Below are positions 1 to 9,821 of a stretch of 63,936 nucleotides of DNA, in pieces; position 1 is the first letter of the stretch; each line of letters begins with the position of its first letter. Below the pieces are notes generated by a model. The model was not told where the DNA came from, did not search any database, and worked only from the letters and a program-made list of their open reading frames with translations. Source of the DNA: an uncultured Pelagibacteraceae bacterium (GTDB lineage: Bacteria > Pseudomonadota > Alphaproteobacteria > Pelagibacterales > Pelagibacteraceae); assembly GCA_902609235.1 (NCBI GenBank), contig CACLRF010000003.1, positions 1 to 63,936 on the forward strand. The letters are read 5' to 3'. A program made the translations under genes and the position numbers.

Positions 1-525
1 AAAAATATTATTGCAAAAAAAGGTCCAATACATGCTTTAATTAATAATGCAGCCAATGATGATAGACACACTACAGATCAGGTTGATGAAAAATATTGGG
101 AGAATAGAATGGCAATCAACTTAAAGCACTATTTTTTTGCAGCTAAAGCAGTAGTTAAATCTATGAAAAAGATGAAAGCAGGATCGATTGTAAATTTAAG
201 CTCAGTTTCTTGGATGCTAGGCGAGGGTGATAAAGTTGTTTATGAAACAGCAAAATCAGCTGTGGTTGGGTTAACAAGGTCTTTTGCTCAAGAATACGGA
301 AAATATAATATTCGAACAAATTCAGTTGTGCCTGGATCAATTGCAACAGAGCGGCAAATTAAACATTGGTTAACACCAAAATATAAAAAGCTTATCTTGG
401 ATAGCCAAGCCCTAAAAAGACAGTTAAAACCAAACGATGTAGCTCAATTAGTGATGTTTTTAGCCTCAGATCAATCTTCTGGATGCACAAAACAAAGTTT
501 TGTTGTAGATGGTGGAATAACCTAA
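1..525 (+). CDS. SDR family oxidoreductase, 5'-truncated by window edge
   Basis: Frame is open from base 1 (KNIIAKKGPIHALINNAAND...), so the ORF-track ATG at 109 is internal; NNA motif, YxxxK (YETAKSAVVGLTRS), C-terminal VDGGIT typical of SDRs. Confidence 0.9.
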   Translation, partial: KNIIAKKGPIHALINNAANDDRHTTDQVDEKYWENRMAINLKHYFFAAKAVVKSMKKMKAGSIVNLSSVSWMLGEGDKVVYETAKSAVVGLTRSFAQEYGKYNIRTNSVVPGSIATERQIKHWLTPKYKKLILDSQALKRQLKPNDVAQLVMFLASDQSSGCTKQSFVVDGGIT

Positions 526-535
526 AATTTAAATT

Positions 536-2311
536 GTGAAAAAGATTAAACTTCGAAGCAAAGAGTGGTTTGACAACCCAGATGATCCTGGACTCACAGC
601 TATATATTTGGAACGATATTTAAATTATGGATTAAAAAGAGAAGATCTTCAATCAGGTAAACCCATTATTGGGATAGCCCAATCAGGTAGCGATCTCTCT
701 CCATGCAATAGACATTTTCAATCATTAAGCAAAACAATAAAAGATGGGATTAGAGAGGGAGGAGGGGTTCCCATGGAATTTCCAACTCATCCAATTCAAG
801 AAACTGGTAAAAGACCTACAGCAGCACTTGATCGAAATCTTTCTTATTTATCTTTAGTTGAAGTTTTATATGGATATCCAATAGATGGAGTTATTTTGAC
901 TACCGGATGTGATAAGACGACGCCAGCAGCACTCATGGCTGCAGCAACAGTTAATATTCCATCGATAGTTTTATCCGGTGGACCAATGTTAGATGGAAAT
1001 TATAAAGGAAAAAAAGCTGGTTCTGGCACTATAATTTGGGAGGCACGAAAACTACTTGCAAAAGGAGAAATTGATTATGATGAATTTATGGATATGGCAG
1101 CAGCTTCTGCTCCTAGTATAGGTCATTGTAATACAATGGGTACAGCATCCTCAATGAATTCAATCGCAGAAGCTTTGGGAATGTCACTTCCTGGAGGAGC
1201 GATAATTCCTGCTCCTTATAAAGAAAGAACTGATATTTCATTTAAAACTGGAAAACGAATTGTTGAAATGGTTTTTGAAAATTTAACACCATCAAAAATA
1301 ATGACAAAAGAAGCATTTGAAAATGCAGTATATGTAGCTAGTGCTATTGGTGCTTCAAGTAATTGCCCACCTCATTTAACTGCTATTGCAAGGCATATGG
1401 GTATAGATTTTAATTTAGAACAATGGGAAAAATTAGGTCATAATATTCCTTTATTAGCAAACTGCCAACCTGCTGGTGAACATCTTATGGAAGGTTTTTT
1501 TAAAGCAGGCGGAATACCCGCTATAATGAAAGAATTAATTAAAGATAATAAATTGAATATAAAAGCTCTAACAGTTACTGGAAAAACTATTGAAGAAAAT
1601 TTAAGCATTAAATTTGAAGTTGATAGAGATGTGATTAAGTCATTTGAAAATCCATTATCTCATAAAGCTGGATTTATAATAATGAAAAGTAATTTTTTTA
1701 ATTCAGCAGTGATGAAAACTTCAGTCATTAGTTCAGAATTTAGAGAAAGATATTTATCCAATAAAGATAATTTAAATATTTTTGAGGTAAAAGCTGTTGT
1801 GTTTGAAGGCCCTGAAGATTATCATTTAAGAATAAATGATAAAAACTTAGAAATTGATGAAAATTCAATACTAATTATCAGAGGTTGTGGTCCTGTTGGA
1901 TATCCTGGTTCTGCTGAAGTTGTGAATATGCAACCACCAGATAGGCTTCTAAAAAAAGGAATAAACACATTACCAACTTTGGGTGATGGGAGACAAAGCG
2001 GAACATCTGAAAGTCCTTCAATATTGAATGTATCACCTGAGTCAGCAATTGGAGGTGATTTATTGATAGTAAAAACTGGTGACAGAATTAAAATAGATCT
2101 TAATAATAGTAGAATAGACCTGTTAGTCACAAACGAAGAGATTAAAAAGAGAAAAAAAAACATTAAATTACCAATATTAGAAAATCAAACCCCATGGCAG
2201 GAAATTTCAAGAAAAATGGTTGGACAATTAGAAACAGGTGGTTGTTTAGAAACAGAAACTATTTATTTAGATATAACCAATACAAAAGGAATACCAAGAC
2301 ACTCACATTAG
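536..2311 (+). CDS. IlvD/Edd family dehydratase (sugar-acid dehydratase likely)
   Basis: 591 aa, GTG start; TTGCDKTTPA, GHCNTMGTASSMN, GDGRQSGTSESPSILNVSPESAIGG motifs of the IlvD/Edd family; sits among sugar-acid catabolic genes. Confidence 0.92.
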   Translation: MKKIKLRSKEWFDNPDDPGLTAIYLERYLNYGLKREDLQSGKPIIGIAQSGSDLSPCNRHFQSLSKTIKDGIREGGGVPMEFPTHPIQETGKRPTAALDRNLSYLSLVEVLYGYPIDGVILTTGCDKTTPAALMAAATVNIPSIVLSGGPMLDGNYKGKKAGSGTIIWEARKLLAKGEIDYDEFMDMAAASAPSIGHCNTMGTASSMNSIAEALGMSLPGGAIIPAPYKERTDISFKTGKRIVEMVFENLTPSKIMTKEAFENAVYVASAIGASSNCPPHLTAIARHMGIDFNLEQWEKLGHNIPLLANCQPAGEHLMEGFFKAGGIPAIMKELIKDNKLNIKALTVTGKTIEENLSIKFEVDRDVIKSFENPLSHKAGFIIMKSNFFNSAVMKTSVISSEFRERYLSNKDNLNIFEVKAVVFEGPEDYHLRINDKNLEIDENSILIIRGCGPVGYPGSAEVVNMQPPDRLLKKGINTLPTLGDGRQSGTSESPSILNVSPESAIGGDLLIVKTGDRIKIDLNNSRIDLLVTNEEIKKRKKNIKLPILENQTPWQEISRKMVGQLETGGCLETETIYLDITNTKGIPRHSH

Positions 2312-2321
2312 AAAGGAAACA

Positions 2322-3065
2322 ATGAAAAATAGACTAGAAGGTAAACAAATTTTAGTAACAGCAGCTGGTCAAGGAATTGGAAAAGCAACAGCAATTGCAT
2401 TTCTTAATGAGGGAGCTGATGTAATAGCAACTGATATAAATGAAAAAACCTTAAAAGATCTCAATCAGGAATATTCAAATATAAAAATACAAAAACTCGA
2501 TTCAACTCAAAATAATGAAATTTTAGAATTTGTTAAAACAATTGATAAAATTGATGTGCTTTTCAATGCTGTTGGTTTTGTTCATCATGGAAGTATTCTA
2601 GAATGTGAAGAAAAAGATTGGGATTTTTCTTTTGATGTAAATATTAAATCTATGTATTTTATGTGTAAAGCCGTATTGCCTTTAATGATTAAGCAAAACT
2701 TTGGAAGTATAATTAATGTTTCTTCGTGTGCTTCAAGTTTAAAGGGATTTCCAAACAGATTTGTCTACGGAACTACAAAAGGAGCTGTTATCGGCTTGAC
2801 TAAATCTATTGCAGCAGATTATGTTAAACAAAATATTAGATGTAATTCTATTGCACCAGGAACAGTATTCTCACCTTCATGGCAAGATAGAGTCAATCAA
2901 AGCCCTGACCCTATACAAGCAAAAAAAGATTTTATAGCAAGACAACCGATGGGAAGATTAGGTACAGCGGAGGAAATTGCAGCTGTAGCTGTTTATTTAG
3001 CAAGTGATGACTCAACATTTACTACAGGCACCACAATTTCTGTTGATGGTGGAATTTCAATTTAA
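2322..3065 (+). CDS. SDR family oxidoreductase (2-keto-3-deoxy-sugar-acid dehydrogenase-like)
   Basis: TAAGQGIGKATA nucleotide-binding motif, YGTTKGAVIGLTKS, SVDGGISI C-terminus. Confidence 0.88.
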   Translation: MKNRLEGKQILVTAAGQGIGKATAIAFLNEGADVIATDINEKTLKDLNQEYSNIKIQKLDSTQNNEILEFVKTIDKIDVLFNAVGFVHHGSILECEEKDWDFSFDVNIKSMYFMCKAVLPLMIKQNFGSIINVSSCASSLKGFPNRFVYGTTKGAVIGLTKSIAADYVKQNIRCNSIAPGTVFSPSWQDRVNQSPDPIQAKKDFIARQPMGRLGTAEEIAAVAVYLASDDSTFTTGTTISVDGGISI

Positions 3066-3083
3066 CTTAAATTAAGGATACTT

Positions 3084-3926
3084 ATGAAACTATTAAGAGT
3101 AGGACAAAAAGGAAAAGAAAAACCAGCAATATTAGATAATGATGGAAAGATTAGAGATATTAGCTCTCATATAGAGGACTTAATTCCTAATTTCTTAAAT
3201 TTTAAAACTATATCTGAATTAGAAAAAATTGATTTACAATCTTTACCTGAACTTTCTACAAGTGAAAGAATAGGTTCATGTATCGCTAAACCAGGAAAGT
3301 TTGTGGCAATAGGTTTGAATTTTTCAGATCATGCTGCTGAGTCAAATTTACCAGTACCCTCAGAACCAATAATGTTTATGAAGGCTACAAGTTCAATCAA
3401 TGGCCCCAATGATCATATAGAAATCTTGCCTGACTCTAAAAAATTAGATTGGGAAGTTGAATTAGGAATAATTATTGGTAAAGAAACTAAACATATAGAG
3501 CAAAATCAATCTCAAGATCATATATTGGGCTATTGTCTAGTTAATGATGTTAGTGAAAGAGAATGGCAAATTGAAAAAATGGGACAATGGGTTAAAGGAA
3601 AATCTCATGACACTTACGGACCTATTGGACCTTATTTAGTTACTAAGAATGATATTGAAGATATAAATAATCTCAATATGTCTCTAGATGTAAACGGAGA
3701 AAGAATGCAAACTGGTAACACTAATACAATGATCTTCAATGTTGATGTTATTGTAGCGTATGTAAGTAAATTTATGTCATTACAAGCTGGAGATATAATT
3801 ACAACCGGAACTCCCCCAGGGGTTGGCATGGGAAAAAAACCCCAATTGTTTTTAAAAGCTGGTGACAAGTTAAGATTGTCAATAGATAATTTGGGTGAAC
3901 AAAATTCTAAAATTGTGCTTTTATAA
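3084..3926 (+). CDS. Fumarylacetoacetate hydrolase (FAH) family protein
   Basis: VAIGLNFSDHAAESN, DWEVELGIIIGKE, GYCLVNDVSEREWQ, GDIITTGTPPGVGMG motifs. Confidence 0.92.
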   Translation: MKLLRVGQKGKEKPAILDNDGKIRDISSHIEDLIPNFLNFKTISELEKIDLQSLPELSTSERIGSCIAKPGKFVAIGLNFSDHAAESNLPVPSEPIMFMKATSSINGPNDHIEILPDSKKLDWEVELGIIIGKETKHIEQNQSQDHILGYCLVNDVSEREWQIEKMGQWVKGKSHDTYGPIGPYLVTKNDIEDINNLNMSLDVNGERMQTGNTNTMIFNVDVIVAYVSKFMSLQAGDIITTGTPPGVGMGKKPQLFLKAGDKLRLSIDNLGEQNSKIVLL

Positions 3927-3934
3927 TTTTATAG

Positions 3935-4846
3935 ATGAAAAAGATCATTACTTCTGATCCAAAAGTACTTTGGAGGCTAAAGTGTAAATTGGGAGAAGGT
4001 ACTTTGTGGGTTAAAGAGCATAATTCAATTTATTTTGTAGATATTAAAAAAAAGAAAATTTGTTGCTTCAATATTAAAAATAAAAAAAAGAAAATCTTTA
4101 AAGTAAATAAAGAAATTGGTTTCATTGCTCATATTAAAGATTATATTTTTATTTTAGGGCTTGAGGGGGAATTGAGAATTCAAAATTTAAAATCAAAAAA
4201 AATTTATAAATCAATTATAATAGAACCAAATTTAAAATTAAATAGAATTAATGACGGAAAGACAGATCCTGCAGGAAATCTTTGGTTTGGCACTATGGAC
4301 AACCTTGAGAGAAAAATTGAAAATGGTTCTTTATATAAATTAGATAAAAATTTTAAATTAATAAAAATTGATAAAAATTATAGAATTACCAATGGACCAG
4401 CATTTATTGATCAGTATAATTTTTATCATACAGATAGCCCAAAAAAAACTATCTATAAAATTAAAATAAATAAAAATAATAAAATAGTTAGCAAAAAAAT
4501 ATTTAAAAAATTATCACCCGAAGAAGGTTCACCAGATGGAATGACCTTAGATAAGAATAAAAATTTATGGGTAGCTCATTTTCATGGTGCTTGTATTTCT
4601 GTTTTTAATAAAAAAGCAAAATTAATTCACAGAATTCAGTTTCCTGCAAAAAATATAACTAATTGTGCATTTGGAGGTAAAAATACTAAAGAACTTTATG
4701 TTTCAACAGCTACAAAAGGTATGAGCAAAGCAGATTTGCGAAAATTTAGATATTCAGGATTCTTTTTTAGTGTAAAAACAAATTCTAAAGGAGTTTTACA
4801 AAAAAAATTTATTATAAGTAATGAAGAAAAGAGATCTTTACTATGA
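3935..4846 (+). CDS. SMP-30/gluconolactonase/LRE family protein
   Basis: LGEGTLWV, RINDGKTDPAGNLWFGTMD, SPDGMTLDKNKNLWVAHF motifs of the six-bladed lactonase family. Confidence 0.88.
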   Translation: MKKIITSDPKVLWRLKCKLGEGTLWVKEHNSIYFVDIKKKKICCFNIKNKKKKIFKVNKEIGFIAHIKDYIFILGLEGELRIQNLKSKKIYKSIIIEPNLKLNRINDGKTDPAGNLWFGTMDNLERKIENGSLYKLDKNFKLIKIDKNYRITNGPAFIDQYNFYHTDSPKKTIYKIKINKNNKIVSKKIFKKLSPEEGSPDGMTLDKNKNLWVAHFHGACISVFNKKAKLIHRIQFPAKNITNCAFGGKNTKELYVSTATKGMSKADLRKFRYSGFFFSVKTNSKGVLQKKFIISNEEKRSLL

Positions 4847-7511
4847 GCGAATACCAACAAAGCTTTTAAGAGAAGATATTAGATTATTAGGAACTTTTCT
4901 TGGAAGAGTAATTAAAGATCAAGAAGGTTCAGCTTTTTTTGAAATTGTTGAAAAATTTAGATTATTATCAAAAAATACTTTATTAGATAAAAATAAAAGT
5001 AAAATTTTTTCAAAAATTTCGAAAGAGGTACAAAAACTTACTCCTAAAAATACGTTTAAATTAACAAGAGCATTTTCACATATTTTAAATTTAATAAATT
5101 TTGCAGAGTCATTAGATGCATCTAGAAAGCTAAATGAATTTGAAAATCCGTATTTTAAAAGTAAAAATCAAAATCTTTTTATTGAAGATATAATAGAAAG
5201 TTTATTTAAAAATAAAAAAATTTCGGATAAAAAAATTTACGAACAAGCTACAAAACTTGATATAGGCATTGTACTTACCGCTCATCCTACTGAAGTAAAA
5301 AGAAGAACTTTAATTCAAAAATACGCCAATTTAATTGAAATTATGGAGCAAAGACATCTTTATAAAAAATATCCGTCTAAGATTATAGAACTAGACAGAA
5401 AGCTCTACTCGGAAATTGCAATAATATGGAAAACTGATGAACTTAAAAGGACTAAACCATCTCCATTAGATGAAGCTAGGTGGGGTTTAGCTGTCATCGA
5501 GGATAGTCTATGGGATACCATTCCTAAAGTTTATAAAAGACTTAACGACATATTCAGAAAAAATTTAAAGAAAGATTTACCGCGTGATTTTAATCCAATT
5601 CAATTTGGATCTTGGATGGGGGGAGATAGAGATGGAAATCCTAATGTAACAGCTGAAGTTACAAAGAAGGTAATTTTATTTTCTAGATGGCAAGCAGCAA
5701 AATTATATGAAAAAGAACTGACTAAATTGATACAAGATCTATCAATGGAAGAATGCTCTACAAAAATTAAAAGAGCAACAGGAAATAGTTATGAACCTTA
5801 TAGAGTTTATTTGAGACCAATTAGGGATAAGGTAAGACTAACTCATCAATTAATTGAAAATCATTTAAATAACGATGCAGATTTGGATGAAAAAAAATTA
5901 ATTCAAAATAAAAGTGAAATAACTCTTCCATTAAGAGAAGTAAGAATATCATTAAAAGCAAACCGAGGAGAGTATATTGCAAATGCAGACCTATTAGATT
6001 TAATGAGAAGGGTCAGGTGCTTTGGAATTAACTTAGCAAGATTAGATATAAGACAAGAGGCAGATAGACATGAAAAACTTTTAAATGAAATTTTTAAAAA
6101 GAAAAAAAATATAAATTATTCTTCTTTAACTGAAACAGAAAAAGTAAAATTATTAAATAAATCTATAAAAGAAAAAAAATTTTTTGTAGATAAAATAAAA
6201 ATAAAAAATAAAGAAAATATAGAAGTTTGGAATACCTTCAAACAGTTAGCGAAAACACCAATTGAGTGCTTAGGTGCATATGTAATATCAATGACCTCAA
6301 CAGCATCTGATATTTTATCTGTTTATTTTTTACAAATGCAGGCACAAAACAAAAATTTGTTAAGAGTTGTGCCACTTTTTGAAACTTTGGATGATTTAAA
6401 AAATGCTAATGGTGTAATGACAAATTTATTCAAACTTTCATGGTATAGAAAAATGATTAATTCAAAGCAGGAAGTAATGATTGGATATTCTGACTCTAGT
6501 AAAGATGCTGGAAAATTATCTGCGAGTTGGCATCAATATAAACTTCAAGAGGAGCTTAGAAGTTTAGCTAAAAAATATAAAATAGATCTTGTTTTCTTCC
6601 ATGGTAGAGGTGGATCTCCGGGAAGAGGAGGCGGACCTATTCAGGCTACTTTAAAATCACAACCTTCAGGAACAGTTAATGGCAAAATAAGAATTACTGA
6701 TCAAGGTGAGGTGATTCAACAAAAGTATGGATACAAACCTTTAGCTGAATACAACCTCTGTAGCTATATCGGTTCTGTAATGGATGCTTCTTTAAATCCT
6801 CCACCAAGATCAAAACCTAACTGGCGTGAGTTAATTCAAAAAATGTCAGAAATTTCTACATCTTCATATAGAAAATATCTAAATCAAAGTGAGGATTTTA
6901 TTCGTTACTTTAAAACAGTTACGCCACATAAATCACTGGGAAAACTTGCAATTGGATCAAGACCAACCAAAAGAAAGAATGTTGATAATATTCAAAGTTT
7001 AAGAGCTATCCCTTGGGTATTTGCTTGGACACAAATTAGATTAATGTTACCCGCTTGGCTTGGTACAACTGAAGCATTGAGGTATGGATCAATTAAAAAG
7101 TTTAAAAGAACAATGACTGACATGGAAAGAAATTGGCCATACTTTGTATCAACGATGGATATTTTAGATATGGTAATTTCCAAGGTGGATCCAGAAATAT
7201 CAGTTATTTATGAAAATAATTTGGCCGATGCATCACTAAAAAGAATTGGAAAAAAATTAAGATTTCAATTTGAGGCAATGGTCAAATTGCACAATAAAAT
7301 TACCCCCAAAGAAGTGGTAAAAGAGAGGAAAGAATTTAGAAAAGCCTTATTTATCAGAAATAATTATACAGAAATGTTAAATATACTTCAGGCTAATGTA
7401 ATGAATAAATTAACAAATAAAAAATATAAAAATTTAGATAAAAAATTTCTTGAAGATGCTTTAATGACATCGATTGCAGGTATTTCTGCAGCAATGAAAA
7501 ATACTGGATAA
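4821..7511 (+). CDS. ppc: Phosphoenolpyruvate carboxylase
   Basis: 896 aa; LTAHPTEVKRRT, GSWMGGDRDGNPNVT, VFFHGRGGSPGRGGGP, QGEVIQQKYG motifs. Confidence 0.96.
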   Translation: MKKRDLYYERIPTKLLREDIRLLGTFLGRVIKDQEGSAFFEIVEKFRLLSKNTLLDKNKSKIFSKISKEVQKLTPKNTFKLTRAFSHILNLINFAESLDASRKLNEFENPYFKSKNQNLFIEDIIESLFKNKKISDKKIYEQATKLDIGIVLTAHPTEVKRRTLIQKYANLIEIMEQRHLYKKYPSKIIELDRKLYSEIAIIWKTDELKRTKPSPLDEARWGLAVIEDSLWDTIPKVYKRLNDIFRKNLKKDLPRDFNPIQFGSWMGGDRDGNPNVTAEVTKKVILFSRWQAAKLYEKELTKLIQDLSMEECSTKIKRATGNSYEPYRVYLRPIRDKVRLTHQLIENHLNNDADLDEKKLIQNKSEITLPLREVRISLKANRGEYIANADLLDLMRRVRCFGINLARLDIRQEADRHEKLLNEIFKKKKNINYSSLTETEKVKLLNKSIKEKKFFVDKIKIKNKENIEVWNTFKQLAKTPIECLGAYVISMTSTASDILSVYFLQMQAQNKNLLRVVPLFETLDDLKNANGVMTNLFKLSWYRKMINSKQEVMIGYSDSSKDAGKLSASWHQYKLQEELRSLAKKYKIDLVFFHGRGGSPGRGGGPIQATLKSQPSGTVNGKIRITDQGEVIQQKYGYKPLAEYNLCSYIGSVMDASLNPPPRSKPNWRELIQKMSEISTSSYRKYLNQSEDFIRYFKTVTPHKSLGKLAIGSRPTKRKNVDNIQSLRAIPWVFAWTQIRLMLPAWLGTTEALRYGSIKKFKRTMTDMERNWPYFVSTMDILDMVISKVDPEISVIYENNLADASLKRIGKKLRFQFEAMVKLHNKITPKEVVKERKEFRKALFIRNNYTEMLNILQANVMNKLTNKKYKNLDKKFLEDALMTSIAGISAAMKNTG

Positions 7512-8219
7512 ATGTTTGAATACTTAATTGCTTTTGGAGCAGGACTTATAAGTTTTTTGTCTCCATGTGTTCTACCTTTAATACCTGGATATATTTCTTA
7601 TATCTCAGGCCAATCTTTACAAGAAATTTTAAATCAAAAAAAAATCAATTTTTTTCCATTAATTTTATTTTGTTTAGGGTTCTCAACTGTATTTGTTCTT
7701 TTAGGTGCATCAGCATCTATTTTGGGACAGGCACTATTACAAAATTCAGAAATGTTAAGAATTTTAGCTGGAATAATTATTATAATTTTTTCTCTTCAAT
7801 TAATTGGAATTATAAATATTCCATATTTAAATTTTGAAAAAAGGTTTGACGCAAAAGAATCAAGAAATATTCTTTTTCCATATGTTATAGGTGTTGCTTT
7901 TGGTTTTGGCTGGACACCATGTATTGGACCAATTTTAGGTTCAATTTTAGCTTTAGCATCTATTGAGGAAACTTTATCGAGAGCTGTAATCTTGTTAATT
8001 TCTTATTCATTAGGTCTTACTATTCCTTTTGTTTTGTCTGGATACTTAATTCAAAGGTTCTTATTATTTTCTAAAAATTTTAAGAAAAACATAAATTTAA
8101 TTTCAAAAATTGGCGGAATAACTCTTTTAATTACAGGTATTTTAATTTTAACCAATCAATTACAAGCAATAGGATTTTATATAATTGAAATCTTTCCATT
8201 TATGCAAAAATTCGGATAA
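7512..8219 (+). CDS. ccdA: CcdA/DsbD-type cytochrome c biogenesis membrane protein
   Basis: GLISFLSPCVLPLIPGY and GWTPCIGPILG motifs, multi-TM; TAAATG junction with ppc. Confidence 0.88.
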   Translation: MFEYLIAFGAGLISFLSPCVLPLIPGYISYISGQSLQEILNQKKINFFPLILFCLGFSTVFVLLGASASILGQALLQNSEMLRILAGIIIIIFSLQLIGIINIPYLNFEKRFDAKESRNILFPYVIGVAFGFGWTPCIGPILGSILALASIEETLSRAVILLISYSLGLTIPFVLSGYLIQRFLLFSKNFKKNINLISKIGGITLLITGILILTNQLQAIGFYIIEIFPFMQKFG

Positions 8220-8228
8220 AAAGTATTA

Positions 8229-8816
8229 ATGAAAATTTATCAAATAGATTCCAGTGCTAGAAAAAAAGGCTCTACCTCAAGAGCTTTAGCAAAAAAACTT
8301 TTAGATAAAATTAAAAAACCAGAAGATGACGTAATTTATAGAGATTTAGATGATGAGATGCTTTTTGTAAGTGGGCTTACTGAGTCTGGAATGAATATTG
8401 ATGAAAAAGACCAAACAGAAGAACATAAAAAAATGTTTGAGCTTTCTGACAAGCTTGTAAAAGAACTAAAAGAGAGTGATGTCATTATAATTTCAGCACC
8501 AATTTATAATTATGGACCACCAGCAACTCTTAAAGCTTGGTCGGATTTAGCTGCTCGTATAGGTGAAACTTTTAGATTTAAACCAAATGGTAGAAGAGAG
8601 GGATTGTTAAAAAACAAACGTGCATATCTAGTTATTACTTCTGGAGGAACAAAACTAAATAGTTCAGAAGATTTTTTAACTCCTTGGTTAAAATTTATTC
8701 TTAACTTTTTTGGTATAGAAAAAGTAGATATAATCAGTGCAGACCAAATGGCACTTGACTACGAAAAATCAATCAAAGAAGCTGAAGATCAAATTGAAAA
8801 TTTGTTTAAAGATTAG
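8229..8816 (+). CDS. azoR: FMN-dependent NADH-azoreductase / NAD(P)H dehydrogenase
   Basis: SSARKKGSTSRALAKKL, APIYNYGPPATLKAWSD flavodoxin-like motifs. Confidence 0.82.
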   Translation: MKIYQIDSSARKKGSTSRALAKKLLDKIKKPEDDVIYRDLDDEMLFVSGLTESGMNIDEKDQTEEHKKMFELSDKLVKELKESDVIIISAPIYNYGPPATLKAWSDLAARIGETFRFKPNGRREGLLKNKRAYLVITSGGTKLNSSEDFLTPWLKFILNFFGIEKVDIISADQMALDYEKSIKEAEDQIENLFKD

Positions 8817-8889
8817 CTAAAATACAACAATAATATAATTTTAATCAAACCGTTATTGTTTTGACATATTTTTTTTGCTAACTTTGTTT

Positions 8890-9402
8890 ATGAAAAAAAT
8901 AATCTTACTTGCTTTATTTAGCTTGTTATTTTTCACAAATTCAAATGCTGCATGTGATGATCCTTTAACGGAAGGTGTTGATTATTCTAATTGTAGATTT
9001 TCAGACTCTCAGGATTTACAGGGTAGTTATCTTCCAAATTCAAATCTTTCATTTGCAAGTTTTATACAAGTGAACTTTGATAAAAGTATTATGATGACTT
9101 CAAATCTATCTTTTGGAACTTTTCCAGAGTCTACTTTTGTAAGAGCTAATCTTTACGAGTCTGTTTCTATAGGGGCAAATTTTGAAAAAACTAACTTTAC
9201 TGGAGCTAACTTAACTAGAGTTGATTTTATGGGAGCAACTTTAATCGAAGCAAATTTTCAAAACTCTAATTTAATGGAGGCTAACTTTACCTCTTCTAAC
9301 ATTACCAATGCTAATTTTGATGGAGCTAATTTAACCGGAGCAACGTGGACTAATGGTCAAACTTGTGGTTCAGAATCTATTGGTACCTGTAAACATAATT
9401 AA
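8890..9402 (+). CDS. Secreted pentapeptide-repeat protein
   Basis: Signal peptide (MKKIILLALFSLLFFTNSNA) and A(N/D)(L/F)xx repeats; start placed at the internal Met at 8890 rather than 8875. Confidence 0.85.
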   Translation: MKKIILLALFSLLFFTNSNAACDDPLTEGVDYSNCRFSDSQDLQGSYLPNSNLSFASFIQVNFDKSIMMTSNLSFGTFPESTFVRANLYESVSIGANFEKTNFTGANLTRVDFMGATLIEANFQNSNLMEANFTSSNITNANFDGANLTGATWTNGQTCGSESIGTCKHN

Positions 9403-9695
9403 TGAATAATTCAGTTAATACTGATGATGTTATCTTTAATTTTTTTAAACAAATTTGTGATGAAAAAGATGATCAAAAATGTGTAGAGCTTGGAAACGAA
9501 TGGATAAAGGCAATGGAAACTAATTTATCTGATATGGAGAAAAATCTAAATGGAGCTGATTATATTAAGCATAAAGATGACATTCAAAGTAACAGAAACC
9601 ATCTTAATAGCTTAAAAAACAAAACCTCAACTGAATGGAGAGAGTACGCAACTCAATGCATGATTGAAATAATGAATCATAAGAGTCAAAAATAA
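9402..9695 (+). CDS. Hypothetical protein, 97 aa
   Basis: ORF starts at TAATG overlap with the pentapeptide-repeat gene; no domain recognised. Confidence 0.6.
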   Translation: MNNSVNTDDVIFNFFKQICDEKDDQKCVELGNEWIKAMETNLSDMEKNLNGADYIKHKDDIQSNRNHLNSLKNKTSTEWREYATQCMIEIMNHKSQK

Positions 9696-9751
9696 TTTAA
9701 GAAATAAATCTTAAATCACTAGCTATATCGATTAATATAATATAAAGACTA

Positions 9752-9821
9752 TAAGAAGGGGTGTCTTAACAGACTGAGATCATACCCTATGAACCTGTCC
9801 GGTAATTCAGAAAGGGATAAA
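9752..9821 (+). promoter_or_regulatory. TPP riboswitch (THI element)
   Basis: GGGGTGTC...GACTGAGATCATACCCTATGAACCTGTCCGGTAATTCAGAAAGGGATA matches the conserved thi-box (CTGAGA, ACCC, GAACCTG, GGxTAATxC, AGGGA). Confidence 0.93.

Noticed and set aside
161-346. Minus-strand 61-aa ORF
   Set aside because: Antisense to the SDR gene with no recognisable domain; shadow ORF.
1822-2163. Minus-strand 113-aa ORF
   Set aside because: Antisense to the dehydratase; hydrophobic low-complexity shadow frame.
3632-3868. Minus-strand 78-aa ORF
   Set aside because: Antisense to a well-supported FAH-family gene.
7565-7837. Plus-strand 90-aa ORF in another frame of ccdA
   Set aside because: Fully inside ccdA; Phe/Tyr/Asn-rich out-of-frame translation.
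8821-8870. Inverted repeat AACAATAA...TTATTGTT upstream of the pentapeptide-repeat gene
   Set aside because: AT-only short arms are expected often in this background.
9696-9720. Hairpin ATTTAAGA-AATAAA-TCTTAAAT upstream of the TPP riboswitch
   Set aside because: Weak AT-only stem without a T-tract; not distinguishable from background.
9789-9821. ORF-track start of the symporter (MNLSGNSERDK...)
   Set aside because: These codons are inside the TPP riboswitch; the ATG at 9822 is the likely start.
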